From Sphingomonas sp. AOB5 (GTDB lineage: Bacteria; Pseudomonadota; Alphaproteobacteria; Sphingomonadales; Sphingomonadaceae), in the NCBI RefSeq assembly GCF_029433115.1, contig NZ_JARNTV010000006.1, positions 60,578-124,577 on the forward strand: 64,000 nucleotides of DNA, in the 5' to 3' direction. Every line of letters starts with the position of its first letter. Within the stretch, counting starts at the first letter, position 1. The position numbers and the translations under genes are program-made. This document shows, piece by piece, positions 55,529 through 64,000 of this stretch. Below the pieces are notes generated by a model. The model was not told the DNA's origin, made no database searches, and worked only from the letters and a program-made list of their open reading frames with translations.

Positions 55529-55837
55529 ATGACCGGCAACTTCACCTGCCCGGTCGACGGCACCAAGCTCGTCGCGATGGATCGCCAGGGGATCGAGATC
55601 GATCATTGCCCCACCTGCCGGGGCATCTGGCTGGATCGCGGCGAACTGGACAAGATCATGGAACGGAGCGCGGCCCAGATGGCGCCCGCTCCGGCTCCGG
55701 CGGCACCCCCGCCGCAGCAATATGATCGCCAGCCGTCCTATGACCGGCAACCGCAGTACGACGATCGCCACCCGCATTACGGCGATCACTACAAGCACAA
55801 GCGGAAGAAATCCTTCTTCGAGGAACTTTTCGACTGA
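55529..55837 (+). CDS. TFIIB-type zinc-finger protein
   Basis: 102 aa. A zinc-ribbon with two knuckles: FTCPVDGTKLV and IDHCPTCRGIWLDRGELD, a standard zf-TFIIB domain. A Pro/Ala-rich stretch (about 52-66) and a Tyr/Gln/Arg/His-rich tail (YDRQPSYDRQPQYDDR) with repeats of YDR/DRQP, then basic KHKRKKSFFEELFD. AGGAGG lies in the end of the previous gene. Role unknown; often linked to membrane or RNA functions in bacteria. Confidence 0.9.
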   Translation: MTGNFTCPVDGTKLVAMDRQGIEIDHCPTCRGIWLDRGELDKIMERSAAQMAPAPAPAAPPPQQYDRQPSYDRQPQYDDRHPHYGDHYKHKRKKSFFEELFD

Positions 55838-55907
55838 GTTCCGACGAAGGCGCCGCCGGCCCAGCCCCCTTGGCCGGCGGCGTTTCCCCATTCGCCGCAA
55901 TCGGCGC

Positions 55908-55938
55908 TTGACCCCGTAGTTACTACGGCCTGCATAGC
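55908..55938 (+). promoter_or_regulatory. MerR-type promoter/operator of the TonB receptor
   Basis: A TTGACC -35 element (55908) is followed by the perfect palindrome CCGTAG-TTA-CTACGG (55914-55928) and a -10-like CATAGC at 55933-55938, with a 19-bp spacer. The long spacer with a centred dyad is the hallmark of MerR-activated promoters. The start site would fall at 55944-55946, on the ATG. Confidence 0.82.
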
Positions 55939-55945
55939 GCCCCGC

Positions 55946-57928
55946 ATGTCGAAGAATCCCGACCCGAAGCCAAAGCGCACCGCTGCTCTCGCCCTCGCCG
56001 CGCTGCTTGCGACCGGCGCTGAAATCTCTCCCGCACACGCACAGGACGCCACGGAAGCCGAAGAGGAATCCGAGGAGATTGTCGTCCAGGCGACCCGGTC
56101 CGGCCGCCGCGTGCAGGACGAACCGATCCGCGTCGAGGTTATCGGACGCGAGGAAATCGAAGAAAAACTGCTGATGACGCCGGGCAACATCTCGATGCTC
56201 GTCGCGGAAACCGGCGGCGTTCGCGTTCAGGTCACCGCGCCTGCGCTCGGCGCGTCCAACATCCGTATGCAGGGAATGAACGGCCGCTACACCTCGCTGC
56301 TCGCCGATGGCCTTCCGCTCTATGGCAGTCAGGCGTCGTTCGGCCTGCTCCAGATCCCGCCGACCGATCTCGGCCAGGTGGAGGTCATCAAGGGTGCAGC
56401 ATCGGCGCTGTACGGCCCTTCGGCACTCGGCGGAGTCATCAACCTCGTCTCACGGCGCCCGGGTGCCGAACCGCAGGCCGAGTTCCTCGCGAATATCACC
56501 AGCCGCGACGGGCAGGACCTGACCGCCTATGCCGCCACACCGTTCGGCGGTGACTGGAGCGGTTCGCTGGTCGGTGGATACCACCGCCAGAGCAGCCAGG
56601 ACCTCGATTCGGACGGCTGGATCGACATGCCCGCCTATGATCGCTGGACCGGGCGGTCGCGGCTGTTCTGGGAAGATGATGGCGGCAACAGCCTCTATCT
56701 CACCGCGGGCGCGATGACCGAGAAGCGCACCGGCGGCACCCTGTCCGGCGCAATACTGCCCGGCGGCCAGCCTTTCGTGCAGGCGCAGGATACCGACCGG
56801 TTCGACGCCGGACTGGTCGGCAAGGTCGCGGTGGAAGGCATCGGGACGATACAGTTGCGGGCATCGGGAATGGAGCAGCGCCATGTGCACCGCTTCGGCA
56901 TCTCGATCGAACGCGACCGGCATCGCACGCTCTTCACCGAAGGCGCATTGTCGGGCGGATCGGATCGCACCCCATGGGTCGCGGGGATCGCGTTCCAGGG
57001 CGACGCGTACCGCTCCCGCACCTTCCCCGCGTTCGATTACAGCTACAGCGTTCCCGCCGTCTTCGCACAGGTGGAACATCGCGCGCTGGATGTGCTGACC
57101 CTGTCCGGCAGCGCGCGGTTCGATTTCCACAATCGCTACGGCACCCATTTCAGCCCGCGCGTATCGGCGCTCTACAATCCGGGCAAACTGACCATGCGCG
57201 CCTCGATCGGGCGCGGCTTCTATGCGCCGACGCCTTTCGTAGCCGAGATCGACGCGGCGGGGCTGTCGCGTCTGGCGCCGCTCTCCGGTCTGCGCGCCGA
57301 AACCGTCGAAACCGCGTCGTTCGATATCGGCTACAAGGCAGGGCCGCTCGAAGCCAATATCGCGCTGTTCGGCTCGCGCCTCCACGATGCGGTCCGCCTT
57401 CGCGACACCGGCAACCTCAGCGGCCCGGCGGTCGAACTGTTCAACCTTCGCGGCGTCACCCGCACCGCTGGCGCGGAGTTCCTGCTGCGCTATCGCTGGC
57501 GCGGCTTCACCGCCACCGGCAGCTATGTCCATATCGCGGCGAGCGAACCCGATCCCGCGGGCGCCGGACGCCGGCAGCTGCCGGTCACCCCGCGCAATAC
57601 CGCCGGGATGGTCGTGATGTGGGAACGGCATGGCCGCGGGCGGATCGGGATCGAGGCCTATTATACCGGCCCGCAGTCGCTCGAGGACAATCCGTACCGC
57701 TCGCGCAGCCGCCCCTATGTCGAACTCGGCATGCTGGGCGAGATCAGCTTCGGCAAGGTCAGCCTGTTCATCAACGCGGAGAATCTCCTCAACGTCCGCC
57801 AGACCCGCTACGATCCGCTGGTCCTTCCAGCGCGCGCACGCGACGGCCGGTGGACGGTCGAAGCCTGGGGTCCGCTGGAAGGGTTCACGCTGAACGGCGG
57901 CGTACGACTGCGGTTCGGCGGGCACTGA
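55946..57928 (+). CDS. TonB-dependent outer-membrane receptor
   Basis: 660 aa. A signal peptide (AALALAALLATGAEISPAHAQ, about 14-34) is followed by a TonB-box-like EEEIVVQATR segment (about 44-53), the plug domain (VEVIKGAASALYGPSALGG) and a barrel to the C-terminal aromatic-rich end. The receptor takes up a metal complex or other ligand with TonB energy. The MerR gene follows 20 bp downstream and the promoter is MerR-type, so control is probably by a metal. It starts at or within 2 nt of the predicted transcript start, without a Shine-Dalgarno. Confidence 0.93.
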   Translation: MSKNPDPKPKRTAALALAALLATGAEISPAHAQDATEAEEESEEIVVQATRSGRRVQDEPIRVEVIGREEIEEKLLMTPGNISMLVAETGGVRVQVTAPALGASNIRMQGMNGRYTSLLADGLPLYGSQASFGLLQIPPTDLGQVEVIKGAASALYGPSALGGVINLVSRRPGAEPQAEFLANITSRDGQDLTAYAATPFGGDWSGSLVGGYHRQSSQDLDSDGWIDMPAYDRWTGRSRLFWEDDGGNSLYLTAGAMTEKRTGGTLSGAILPGGQPFVQAQDTDRFDAGLVGKVAVEGIGTIQLRASGMEQRHVHRFGISIERDRHRTLFTEGALSGGSDRTPWVAGIAFQGDAYRSRTFPAFDYSYSVPAVFAQVEHRALDVLTLSGSARFDFHNRYGTHFSPRVSALYNPGKLTMRASIGRGFYAPTPFVAEIDAAGLSRLAPLSGLRAETVETASFDIGYKAGPLEANIALFGSRLHDAVRLRDTGNLSGPAVELFNLRGVTRTAGAEFLLRYRWRGFTATGSYVHIAASEPDPAGAGRRQLPVTPRNTAGMVVMWERHGRGRIGIEAYYTGPQSLEDNPYRSRSRPYVELGMLGEISFGKVSLFINAENLLNVRQTRYDPLVLPARARDGRWTVEAWGPLEGFTLNGGVRLRFGGH

Positions 57929-57948
57929 ACACGGACAAGGGCGATTGC

Positions 57949-58350
57949 ATGGCGCACACGATCGGCGAACTGGGCAGGTTGACCGGCACCAATGTTGAGA
58001 CGATCCGCTATTACGAACGGATCGGCCTGCTGCCCAAGCCGGATCGGACCGCCGGCAATTATCGCGCCTATAGTGCGGCGGAGGCTGGCCGCCTGTCCTT
58101 CATCCGCCGTGCCCGCGATCTCGGCTTCCCGCTCGGGCAGGTGCGCGCGCTGCTCGACCTCGCCGATCGCCGGGACCAGTCCTGCGCCACCGTCGATGCG
58201 CTTGCCCGCGCGCATCTCGCGGATGTGCAGCGCAAGATCGCCGATCTTCAGGCGCTGGGCGAGGAATTGTCGCGCCTGCTCTCGCAATGCAGCCGCGGCA
58301 CCATCGCGGATTGCCGGATCGTCGAGGCGCTCGGCCTGCCCGAAGCCTAG
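57949..58350 (+). CDS. MerR family metal-responsive regulator
   Basis: 133 aa. HTH IGELGRLTGTNVETIRYYER at the N-terminus, then the dimerisation helix. Cysteines at 79 (DQSCATVD), 114 and 122 (QCSRGTIADC) match the metal-binding triad of MerR/ZntR/PbrR-type sensors. Cys79 argues for a divalent metal; the 7-residue gap between the last two is the CueR-like spacing, so the metal is ambiguous. It likely acts on the dyad promoter in front of the receptor gene, and so on its own transcription. Confidence 0.92.
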   Translation: MAHTIGELGRLTGTNVETIRYYERIGLLPKPDRTAGNYRAYSAAEAGRLSFIRRARDLGFPLGQVRALLDLADRRDQSCATVDALARAHLADVQRKIADLQALGEELSRLLSQCSRGTIADCRIVEALGLPEA

Positions 58351-58421
58351 GCGCGATCGCGCTTCCCAAAGCCGTAGAGCGCGCTATCCTCCCGCCCAAA
58401 GCCGAAATCGGGGAGGATGAA

Positions 58422-59729
58422 ATGGTCACCAGAAGGTCGATCCTGACGAGTGCAGCAGCCGTTGCGACAACGTTGACTGCTTCACGTGCCACCGCCGCCA
58501 CGCCCGATCCCTTCATCCGCCGCTCCGGCGCCACCTTCACCCTGAACGGCAAGCCCTATCGCTTCGCCGGTGCGAACCTCTGGTACCTGCCCTGGCTCGG
58601 CGCCCCTGCAGCCTATGGCGATCGCGACCGCCTGCGCCGCGAGCTCGACACACTGGCCGGCATGGGCATCACCAATTTGCGGATCGCCGCCGGAGCCGAG
58701 GATTCGCCGCTCAAAAACTCGGTCAAGCCCGCCTTCCGCACCAGCGGCAAGGCATGGAACCCCGATCTGCTCGCCGGTCTCGACTACACCCTGGCCGAGA
58801 TGAAGCAGCGCGGGATGCACGCGGTGCTGTACCTGACCAATTTCTGGGAATGGTCGGGCGGGATGATGACCTATCTCTCCTGGGTGAATGGCGGGAAGTT
58901 CATCGACATGAACGATCCCGCGCACCCATGGCCGGAATTCCCGAACATGACCGCGCAATTCTATGCCCAGGACGAGGCGGTCGCACTCTATCACGACTGG
59001 GTCCGCTATATCGTCGCGCGCCATGCCGGCGATCCGACGATCATGGCATGGCAGCTCGCCAACGAGCCGCGACCCGGCGGCGATGCACTGATCGCCGCGC
59101 AGCTCGGCCCTGCCTATAATCGCTGGATCCGCAGCACCGCGAAGCTGATCAAGTCGCTTTCTCCCGATCATCTCGTGTCGACAGGCAGCGAGGGGCTGAA
59201 AGGCTCGGTCGAGAGCATGGAGGTACTCCGCGCGGCGCACGCCTGGCCCGAGATCGACTATCTCACCGCGCATATCTGGCCGCTCAACTGGAGCTGGGTC
59301 GATGCGAAGGACCTGCCCGGCACCCATGCCGCCGGCGCCGCGAAGGTCGCCGAATATCTCGAGCAGCACGAGACGCTCGCGCGCCAGATGGGCAAGCCGC
59401 TGGTGATCGAGGAATTCGGCTATACGCGCGACGGCGGCGGTTACGATCCGCAGGCAAGCACGGCGTTCAAGGATCTCTATTACAAGCAGATTTATGCCGC
59501 CGTCCTGAACAGTGCGCAGAAAGACGGCCCGGTTGCGGGCAGCAATTTCTGGTCATGGAATGGCGAAGGCCGCGCGGTACATGGCGACCATCGCTTCCGC
59601 TCTGGCGACACCGCGTGGCTGGGCGATCCACCGCACGAGCCGCAGGGCTGGTACGGCGTCTATGACAGCGACACGTCGACGCGCGCGATCATCGCGGATC
59701 ATGCGAAGGCGCTGGCCGCGATCGGCTGA
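58422..59729 (+). CDS. glycoside hydrolase family 5 enzyme (mannanase-like)
   Basis: 435 aa from the ATG at 58422 (GGGGAGG 5-10 nt upstream). A twin-arginine-type signal (TRRSILTSAAAVATTLTASRA) ends near residue 26. The (beta/alpha)8 barrel has the acid/base Glu in IMAWQLANEPRPGG and the nucleophile Glu in LVIEEFGYTRDG. The order and spacing fit endo-1,4-beta-mannosidases. It would act outside the cytoplasm on plant mannans. No carbohydrate-binding module is seen. Next to the TonB-MerR pair, but probably independent. Confidence 0.9.
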   Translation: MVTRRSILTSAAAVATTLTASRATAATPDPFIRRSGATFTLNGKPYRFAGANLWYLPWLGAPAAYGDRDRLRRELDTLAGMGITNLRIAAGAEDSPLKNSVKPAFRTSGKAWNPDLLAGLDYTLAEMKQRGMHAVLYLTNFWEWSGGMMTYLSWVNGGKFIDMNDPAHPWPEFPNMTAQFYAQDEAVALYHDWVRYIVARHAGDPTIMAWQLANEPRPGGDALIAAQLGPAYNRWIRSTAKLIKSLSPDHLVSTGSEGLKGSVESMEVLRAAHAWPEIDYLTAHIWPLNWSWVDAKDLPGTHAAGAAKVAEYLEQHETLARQMGKPLVIEEFGYTRDGGGYDPQASTAFKDLYYKQIYAAVLNSAQKDGPVAGSNFWSWNGEGRAVHGDHRFRSGDTAWLGDPPHEPQGWYGVYDSDTSTRAIIADHAKALAAIG

Positions 59730-59743
59730 CCGCGGCAGCGGAA

Positions 59744-60268
59744 TCAGGCCGCTTTGCGCGCCTTGTTTAGCTTCTTCATGATCATGTCGCGCTTCAGCCG
59801 CGACAGGTGATCGATGAACACGATCCCCTCCAGATGATCCATCTCGTGCTGGATGCAGGTGGCGAGCAGGCCCTCGAACAGCTCGTCATGGGCCTCGCCC
59901 TTCTCGTCCATCCACTTCACGCGGCAGCGCGCGGGACGCTCGACATCGGCATATTGGTCCGGCACCGACAGGCAGCCTTCGGTATAGACCGACTGTTCCT
60001 CGGCCGGATCGAGGATCTCGGGATTGATGAAGACGCGCGGCTCGCGGATCGGCTTGCCTTCCTCGTCTTCCTTCTCCTGAAGGTCCATCACGATCAGCCG
60101 CTTGGGCACACCCACCTGGATCGCCGCCAGCCCGATGCCCGGCGCGTCGTACATCGTGTCGAACATATCGTCGATCAGCGCGCGCAGTTCGTCGTCCACC
60201 GTCTCGACGGGCGAGGAAACGGTACGCAGCCGGGGATCCGGCACTTCGAGGATAGGTAACAAAGCCAT
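59744..60268 (-). CDS. def: peptide deformylase
   Basis: 174 aa. The three motifs are present: [20 protein letters not shown] (metal-binding Cys) and QHEMDHLEG (metal-binding His pair and catalytic Glu). It removes the formyl group from new proteins in the cytoplasm. Convergent with the GH5 gene, 49 bp from recR on the same strand, and near fmt on the other strand, the usual companion in many genomes. Confidence 0.98.
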   Translation of the reverse strand: MALLPILEVPDPRLRTVSSPVETVDDELRALIDDMFDTMYDAPGIGLAAIQVGVPKRLIVMDLQEKEDEEGKPIREPRVFINPEILDPAEEQSVYTEGCLSVPDQYADVERPARCRVKWMDEKGEAHDELFEGLLATCIQHEMDHLEGIVFIDHLSRLKRDMIMKKLNKARKAA

Positions 60269-60317
60269 GCGGGGGATTTAGTCGCGACCGGCCTTCCCCG
60301 CAAGGAAGGGAAATCTC

Positions 60318-60914
60318 CTAGGCGACCGGCCGCCGCGCGCGCAGCGCCTGGGCCAGCGTGCCTTCGTCCAGATAATCCAGTTCGCCGCCCACCGGCAGGC
60401 CGTGCGCAAGCTGGGTGACGCGCACCGGATAGGTCTCGATCCGCTCGGCGATGTAATGCGCGGTGGTCTGGCCCTCCAGCGTGGCGTTCATCGCCAGCAC
60501 CACTTCGTCGATCCCGCCGGCCGCGATCCGCCGGACGAGACTGTCGATCGCCAGATCCTCCGGCCGCACGCCTTCCAGCGCGGAGAGCTTGCCGCCCAGC
60601 ACGTGGAACCGCCCCGGGAACAGCCGCGAGCGATCCAGCGCCCACAAATCCGCCACTTCCTCCACCACGCACAGCGACCGCGCATCGCGCCGCGGATCGG
60701 CGCAGATCGCGCAGGGATCGGTGGTATCGACATTGCCACAGGTTCCGCAGGTGCTCAGCTTCTGGCTGACCTGCCCTAGCGCCGCCAGCAGAGGATCGAG
60801 CGCCGTCTCGCGCTTCTTGAGCAGATGCAGCACCGCGCGTCGTGCCGAACGAGGCCCAAGGCCCGGCAGCCGCGACAGGGCCTGTGTGAGCGCTTCGATC
60901 TCGGGGGATGCCAT
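60318..60914 (-). CDS. recR: recombination protein RecR
   Basis: 198 aa. An N-terminal helix-hairpin-helix ([19 protein letters not shown]) is followed by a four-Cys zinc finger ([16 protein letters not shown]) and a Toprim domain ([14 protein letters not shown]), then the C-terminal Walker-B-like part. With RecF and RecO it loads RecA at gaps. Divergent from fmt, with a REP pair in between. Confidence 0.98.
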   Translation of the reverse strand: MASPEIEALTQALSRLPGLGPRSARRAVLHLLKKRETALDPLLAALGQVSQKLSTCGTCGNVDTTDPCAICADPRRDARSLCVVEEVADLWALDRSRLFPGRFHVLGGKLSALEGVRPEDLAIDSLVRRIAAGGIDEVVLAMNATLEGQTTAHYIAERIETYPVRVTQLAHGLPVGGELDYLDEGTLAQALRARRPVA

Positions 60915-60963
60915 GCGAGGGGAGATAGCGATGGCGGAACGAAAAGGAAACCGCTCCTGCAGT

Positions 60964-61042
60964 CGTCACCCCAGCGAAAGCTGGGGTCTCAAGAGGTGGT
61001 GGAAAGACGCCGCCAAAGATCCCAGCTTTCGCTGGGATGACG
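60964..61042. repeat. intact REP-like palindrome pair
   Basis: CCCCAGC-GAAA-GCTGGGG (60969-60986) and ATCCCAGC-TTTC-GCTGGGAT (61019-61038) are two hairpins in opposite orientation, flanked by GTCACC and GATGACGA. They fill the recR-fmt gap up to 21 bp from the fmt start. A decayed relative lies at 28.7 kb. Confidence 0.8.
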
Positions 61043-61063
61043 ATTATGGCTATGGGCACCCCC

Positions 61064-61972
61064 ATGCGGATCATCTTCATGGGAACCCCGGAATTTTCGG
61101 TGCCGGTGCTTCAGGCACTGGTGGATGCGGGGCATGACGTCGTGGCGGCGTACAGCCAGCCGCCGCGCGCAGGCGGCCGCCGCGGCAAGGCGCTAACCCC
61201 CTCCCCGGTCCATGCCCGCGCCGAAGCCCTCGGCATCCCGGTCCACACGCCGCTCTCGTTCCGCAAGGAGCCGGACGCGATCGCGACCTTCGCTGCCCAC
61301 AACGCCGATGTGGCGGTGGTCGCCGCTTATGGCCTGATCCTGCCCGTCGCCGTGCTGGAGGCGCCAAAACACGGCTGCCTCAACGTCCACGCCTCGCTCC
61401 TCCCCCGCTGGCGCGGCGCCGCCCCGATCCAGCGCGCGATCCTCGCCGGAGACACGGAGACAGGCGTCGGCATCATGCAGATGGAAGCCGGCCTCGACAC
61501 CGGCCCCGTCCGCCTCGAAGGGCGCACGCCGATCGGCGGCAAGACGGCGGGCGAACTGACCGACGAACTCAGCGCGATGGGTGCGGCGCTGATGGTGCAG
61601 GTTCTGGCCGATCTGGATGCCTATCCTGCGGTTATGCAGCCCGAGGGTGGCGTCACTTACGCCCCCAAGATCGACAAGGCCGAAGCCCGTCTCGACTTCG
61701 CCCAGCCCGCCGAACAGGTCGAACGCCAGATCCGCGCCTTCAACCCAGCTCCCGGCGCCTTTTTCGAACTGAACGGCGAACGCTTCCGCGTCCATGCTGC
61801 CCAGATCCTCGACGCCCCCGGCCAGCCCGGCATGACGCTCGACGAGGCGCTCACCATCGCCTGCGCCACCGGCGCCATCCGCCCCTCTCTCGTCCAGCGC
61901 GCAGGCCGCGGCGCCATGACGTCACAGGAGCTGCTTCGCGGCTTCCCGATTCCCGCCGGAACCCAGCTTTGA
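61064..61972 (+). CDS. fmt: methionyl-tRNA formyltransferase
   Basis: 302 aa from the ATG at 61064, the usual start ([18 protein letters not shown]); an in-frame ATG at 61046 exists. The formyl-THF site has [21 protein letters not shown] with the catalytic Asn, His and Asp (GLDTGPV). The C-terminal OB-like domain begins near 205. It formylates initiator Met-tRNA. The TGA overlaps the TTG start of truA. The ribosome site is weak and near the REP pair. Confidence 0.97.
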   Translation: MRIIFMGTPEFSVPVLQALVDAGHDVVAAYSQPPRAGGRRGKALTPSPVHARAEALGIPVHTPLSFRKEPDAIATFAAHNADVAVVAAYGLILPVAVLEAPKHGCLNVHASLLPRWRGAAPIQRAILAGDTETGVGIMQMEAGLDTGPVRLEGRTPIGGKTAGELTDELSAMGAALMVQVLADLDAYPAVMQPEGGVTYAPKIDKAEARLDFAQPAEQVERQIRAFNPAPGAFFELNGERFRVHAAQILDAPGQPGMTLDEALTIACATGAIRPSLVQRAGRGAMTSQELLRGFPIPAGTQL

Positions 61973-62709
61973 CCCGCTTCGCCCTCACCATCGAGTATGA
62001 CGGCCGCCCCTTCATGGGCTGGCAGCATCAGGATCATGGCCCCAGCGTCCAACAGTCGATCGAGGACGCGCTCCACGCCATCACCGGCGAGGATGCGCTC
62101 GTCCACGCCGCGGGCCGCACCGATGCCGGCGTCCACGCCCTCGCGATGCGCGCGCATACCGAGATCGCGAAGGACATCGCCCCCTTCCGCCTGATGGAAG
62201 CGCTCAACGCCCGCATCCGCCCCGATCCGGTGGCGATCAACGCGTGCGAGATCGTCCCGGACGACTGGCACGCCCGCTTCTCGTGCCTCGCCCGCCATTA
62301 CGAATACCGCATCGTCCAGCGCCGCGCGCCGCTCACCTTCGAAAAGGGCCTCGCCTGGCGCATCGCCAACGAGCTCGACGCCGACGCCATGCACGAAGCG
62401 GCGCAGCGGCTGGTGGGACGTCACGACTTCACCACCTTCCGCTCGGTCCATTGCCAGGCCGACAGCCCGCTGCGCACGCTCGACCGCCTCGACGTGGTCC
62501 GCACCGGCGACCGCATCAGCGTCTACGCCTCGGCCCGCTCGTTCCTGCACCACCAGGTCCGCTCTATGGTGGGGTGCCTCAGCCTCGTAGGCCAGGGCAA
62601 ATGGACCCCCGACGACATGACGTCAGCCCTCGAAGCCCGAGACCGCGCCGCCCTCGGCCTCAACGCGCCTTCGGACGGCCTGTATTTCGTGAGAGCCGAT
62701 TACCCCTGA
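61969..62709 (+). CDS. truA: tRNA pseudouridine(38-40) synthase
   Basis: 246 aa from a TTG that overlaps the fmt stop (TTGA), giving [18 protein letters not shown]. The catalytic Asp is in [15 protein letters not shown]. It makes pseudouridine at positions 38-40 of many tRNAs. Conserved neighbours fmt and def are typical. It overlaps the convergent methyltransferase gene by 10 bp. Confidence 0.97.
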   Translation: MTRFALTIEYDGRPFMGWQHQDHGPSVQQSIEDALHAITGEDALVHAAGRTDAGVHALAMRAHTEIAKDIAPFRLMEALNARIRPDPVAINACEIVPDDWHARFSCLARHYEYRIVQRRAPLTFEKGLAWRIANELDADAMHEAAQRLVGRHDFTTFRSVHCQADSPLRTLDRLDVVRTGDRISVYASARSFLHHQVRSMVGCLSLVGQGKWTPDDMTSALEARDRAALGLNAPSDGLYFVRADYP

Positions 62710-63902
62710 CGCGAAAACTTCGCCGCCAGCTCGACATGCGTAGACCAGCGGAACTGCCCCACCGGCTGAATCCAGTCCAACCGATATCCACCTTTGCACA
62801 AAATCTCCGTATCGCGTGCAAAGGTACTGGGATTACACGAAACAAATCCGATCACCGGCACCTGAGATGCCGCCAGCTCGGCCACCTGCTCTTTCGCCCC
62901 GGCACGCGGCGGATCGATCACCACCGCGGCGAAATTGTCGAGGTCTTTCGTCGAAACCGGCCGGCGGAACAGGTCGCGATGGTCTGCGAACACCTGGCGC
63001 CGCGCCATCCCCGCCGCGGCCTTCAGCGACATGATCGGATCGCGCGCCGCCTCGGCCGCATAGACCTTGGCCTTGGGGAAGGCGAAGGTGAAGGTTCCCA
63101 GCCCCGCGAACAGGTCCGCGACCGTCCCGGCATCGCCAACAGCCTCCTGCATCGCCGCCACCAGCGCCGCCTCGCCTTCCAGCGTCGCCTGCAGGAAGCT
63201 CCCCCCCGGAAACGGCACCGGCACGCCACCAAGCGTGATCGTCACCGGCTCGGGCTCCCAGCGCGGCACCGGGCCGAAGCCCTCATCCATCGCCAGCCGC
63301 GCCAGCTTGTGCCGCCGCGCAAACCCGGTCAGCGCCTCGGCCGCCGCCAGCCCCTCGGCTTCCAGCCCGTCGATCAGCACGTCGCGCCCCTGATCGGTCA
63401 GCGTCATGTGCACGTTCACCCGGCGCGATCCCGGCATCATCGCCGCCAGCAGCCCGCGCATCGGCCCGATCATCGCGAACAGATCGGGGTGCAGCACATG
63501 GCATTCGTCCAGATCGATCAGCTTGTGGCTGCTCGCCTCGGTAAAGCCCAGATGCACCTGCCGCCCGCGCCGCTCGGCATGCAAGGTCGCGCGCCGCCGC
63601 GTCTTCGCGGGCGACAGCAATGGCGCCCGGATCTCGGTCTCGATCCTGTGCTGGCCCAGCGCGCCCGCGATCCGGTCGGCGATGAAGCCGCTCCACGCCG
63701 CATCGTCGAGATGCTGGAGCTGGCACCCGCCACATTCGGGAAAATGCTTGCATGGCGGCGTCTGGTGGCTGGGTCCGGGGATGAGCGTTCCCTCGGGGGT
63801 CAACCGGTCGCCCGGCGCCGCCATCGCCACATGTCGACCATCGGCGGTGACGCCATCGCCCCGCGCCGCGACACGGACGACCAGATCATCACTCACAGAC
63901 AT
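62700..63902 (-). CDS. 23S rRNA (uracil-5-)-methyltransferase, RumA/RlmD type
   Basis: 400 aa from the ATG at 63902. An N-terminal TRAM-like part precedes the four-Cys iron-sulphur group [15 protein letters not shown] plus Cys in LDECHVLH. The SAM-binding domain has [15 protein letters not shown] and [14 protein letters not shown]. The catalytic Cys lies in [12 protein letters not shown]. It methylates U in 23S rRNA (U1939 or U747 class). It overlaps the nnrD stop by 10 bp upstream, so the two are coupled. Confidence 0.94.
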   Translation of the reverse strand: MSVSDDLVVRVAARGDGVTADGRHVAMAAPGDRLTPEGTLIPGPSHQTPPCKHFPECGGCQLQHLDDAAWSGFIADRIAGALGQHRIETEIRAPLLSPAKTRRRATLHAERRGRQVHLGFTEASSHKLIDLDECHVLHPDLFAMIGPMRGLLAAMMPGSRRVNVHMTLTDQGRDVLIDGLEAEGLAAAEALTGFARRHKLARLAMDEGFGPVPRWEPEPVTITLGGVPVPFPGGSFLQATLEGEAALVAAMQEAVGDAGTVADLFAGLGTFTFAFPKAKVYAAEAARDPIMSLKAAAGMARRQVFADHRDLFRRPVSTKDLDNFAAVVIDPPRAGAKEQVAELAASQVPVIGFVSCNPSTFARDTEILCKGGYRLDWIQPVGQFRWSTHVELAAKFSRQG

Positions 63903-64000
63903 TCGGAAAGCACCCGGGGAATATGGCCGATCAGCGTATCGGCGATGAAAGCAGGCCCGGCCGCACGCGCCGCGGCGCCATGCAGCCACACCGCGGCTTC
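63893..64000 (-). CDS. NAD(P)H-hydrate dehydratase, C-terminal end (5' part missing)
   Basis: Only the last 35 residues lie in the window: AAVWLHGAAARAAGPAFIAD followed by a helix ending [12 protein letters not shown]. The VWLHG-x-A pattern with the DL/IPRVL tail is the end of NnrD-type domains (ADP-dependent repair of hydrated NAD(P)H). The rest of the gene, often fused to the NnrE epimerase, continues beyond the edge. Confidence 0.8.
   Translation of the reverse strand, partial: EAAVWLHGAAARAAGPAFIADTLIGHIPRVLSECL

Overview
The window is a high-GC chromosome segment of an alphaproteobacterium, most likely a Sphingomonas-type sphingomonad. The pointers are a pyruvate dehydrogenase E1 beta subunit carrying its own lipoyl domain, TrmFO in an otherwise Gram-negative gene set, a TamA/TamB pair, a DUF465 gene followed by a Bax-inhibitor gene, many TTG and GTG starts, and REP-like palindromes between genes. 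No plasmid, phage or transposon backbone and no CRISPR array is visible. Species cannot be fixed from the sequence alone.

Layout. 0-6.3 kb: a MacB-like ABC exporter operon on the minus strand (small exported peptide, HlyD-type adaptor, ATPase, permease cut by the window edge). Divergent to it lie an NtrC-type regulator and its histidine kinase. A near-perfect sigma-54 promoter and paired inverted-repeat operators sit between them. 6.3-10.5 kb: tRNA-Pro, a CAU tRNA, a polysaccharide deacetylase-like gene, an atypical histidine-kinase-like protein and an Lrp regulator. 10.5-17.3 kb: a TPR protein, three tandem secreted four-cysteine paralogues, gyrA and a secreted protein. 17.4-22.2 kb: DUF952, two tandem paralogues of unknown function, a YhhN membrane protein, trmFO, an EF-hand protein and a squalene-synthase-like protein. 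22.3-25.7 kb: TadG/TadE-type pseudopilins in three overlapping genes.

26-32 kb: pdhA-pdhB, ftsB and eno, then a divergent four-gene cluster of membrane/envelope stress proteins behind a candidate EcfG promoter. 32-41 kb: DUF4170, a Baeyer-Villiger-type monooxygenase, tamA-tamB and a MarR regulator, then a 333-bp non-coding stretch with three stacked hairpins. 41-50 kb: coniferyl-type aldehyde dehydrogenase with a prepilin peptidase, several small exported proteins, a hydroxyacid dehydrogenase, a PilZ protein, two RebB-like proteins, a nitronate monooxygenase-like flavoprotein and a glycosyltransferase. 50-54 kb: hydrolase, SelO, astD-type dehydrogenase, and a DUF559 endonuclease gene framed by copies of one repeat. 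54-60 kb: a structured leader with DUF465, Bax inhibitor-1 and a zinc-finger protein, then a TonB receptor with a MerR regulator behind a MerR-type promoter, and a GH5 hydrolase. 59.7-64 kb: translation and RNA housekeeping genes (def, recR, fmt, truA, an rRNA m5U methyltransferase, the end of nnrD).

Most promising for follow-up: the sigma-54 exporter circuit with two spaced pairs of operators, the repeat-framed DUF559 gene, the tandem four-cysteine secreted family, the three-hairpin non-coding region at 41.2 kb, the apparently leaderless MerR-controlled TonB receptor, and the isolated RebB-like pair. All functions are read from sequence; nothing was checked against a database.
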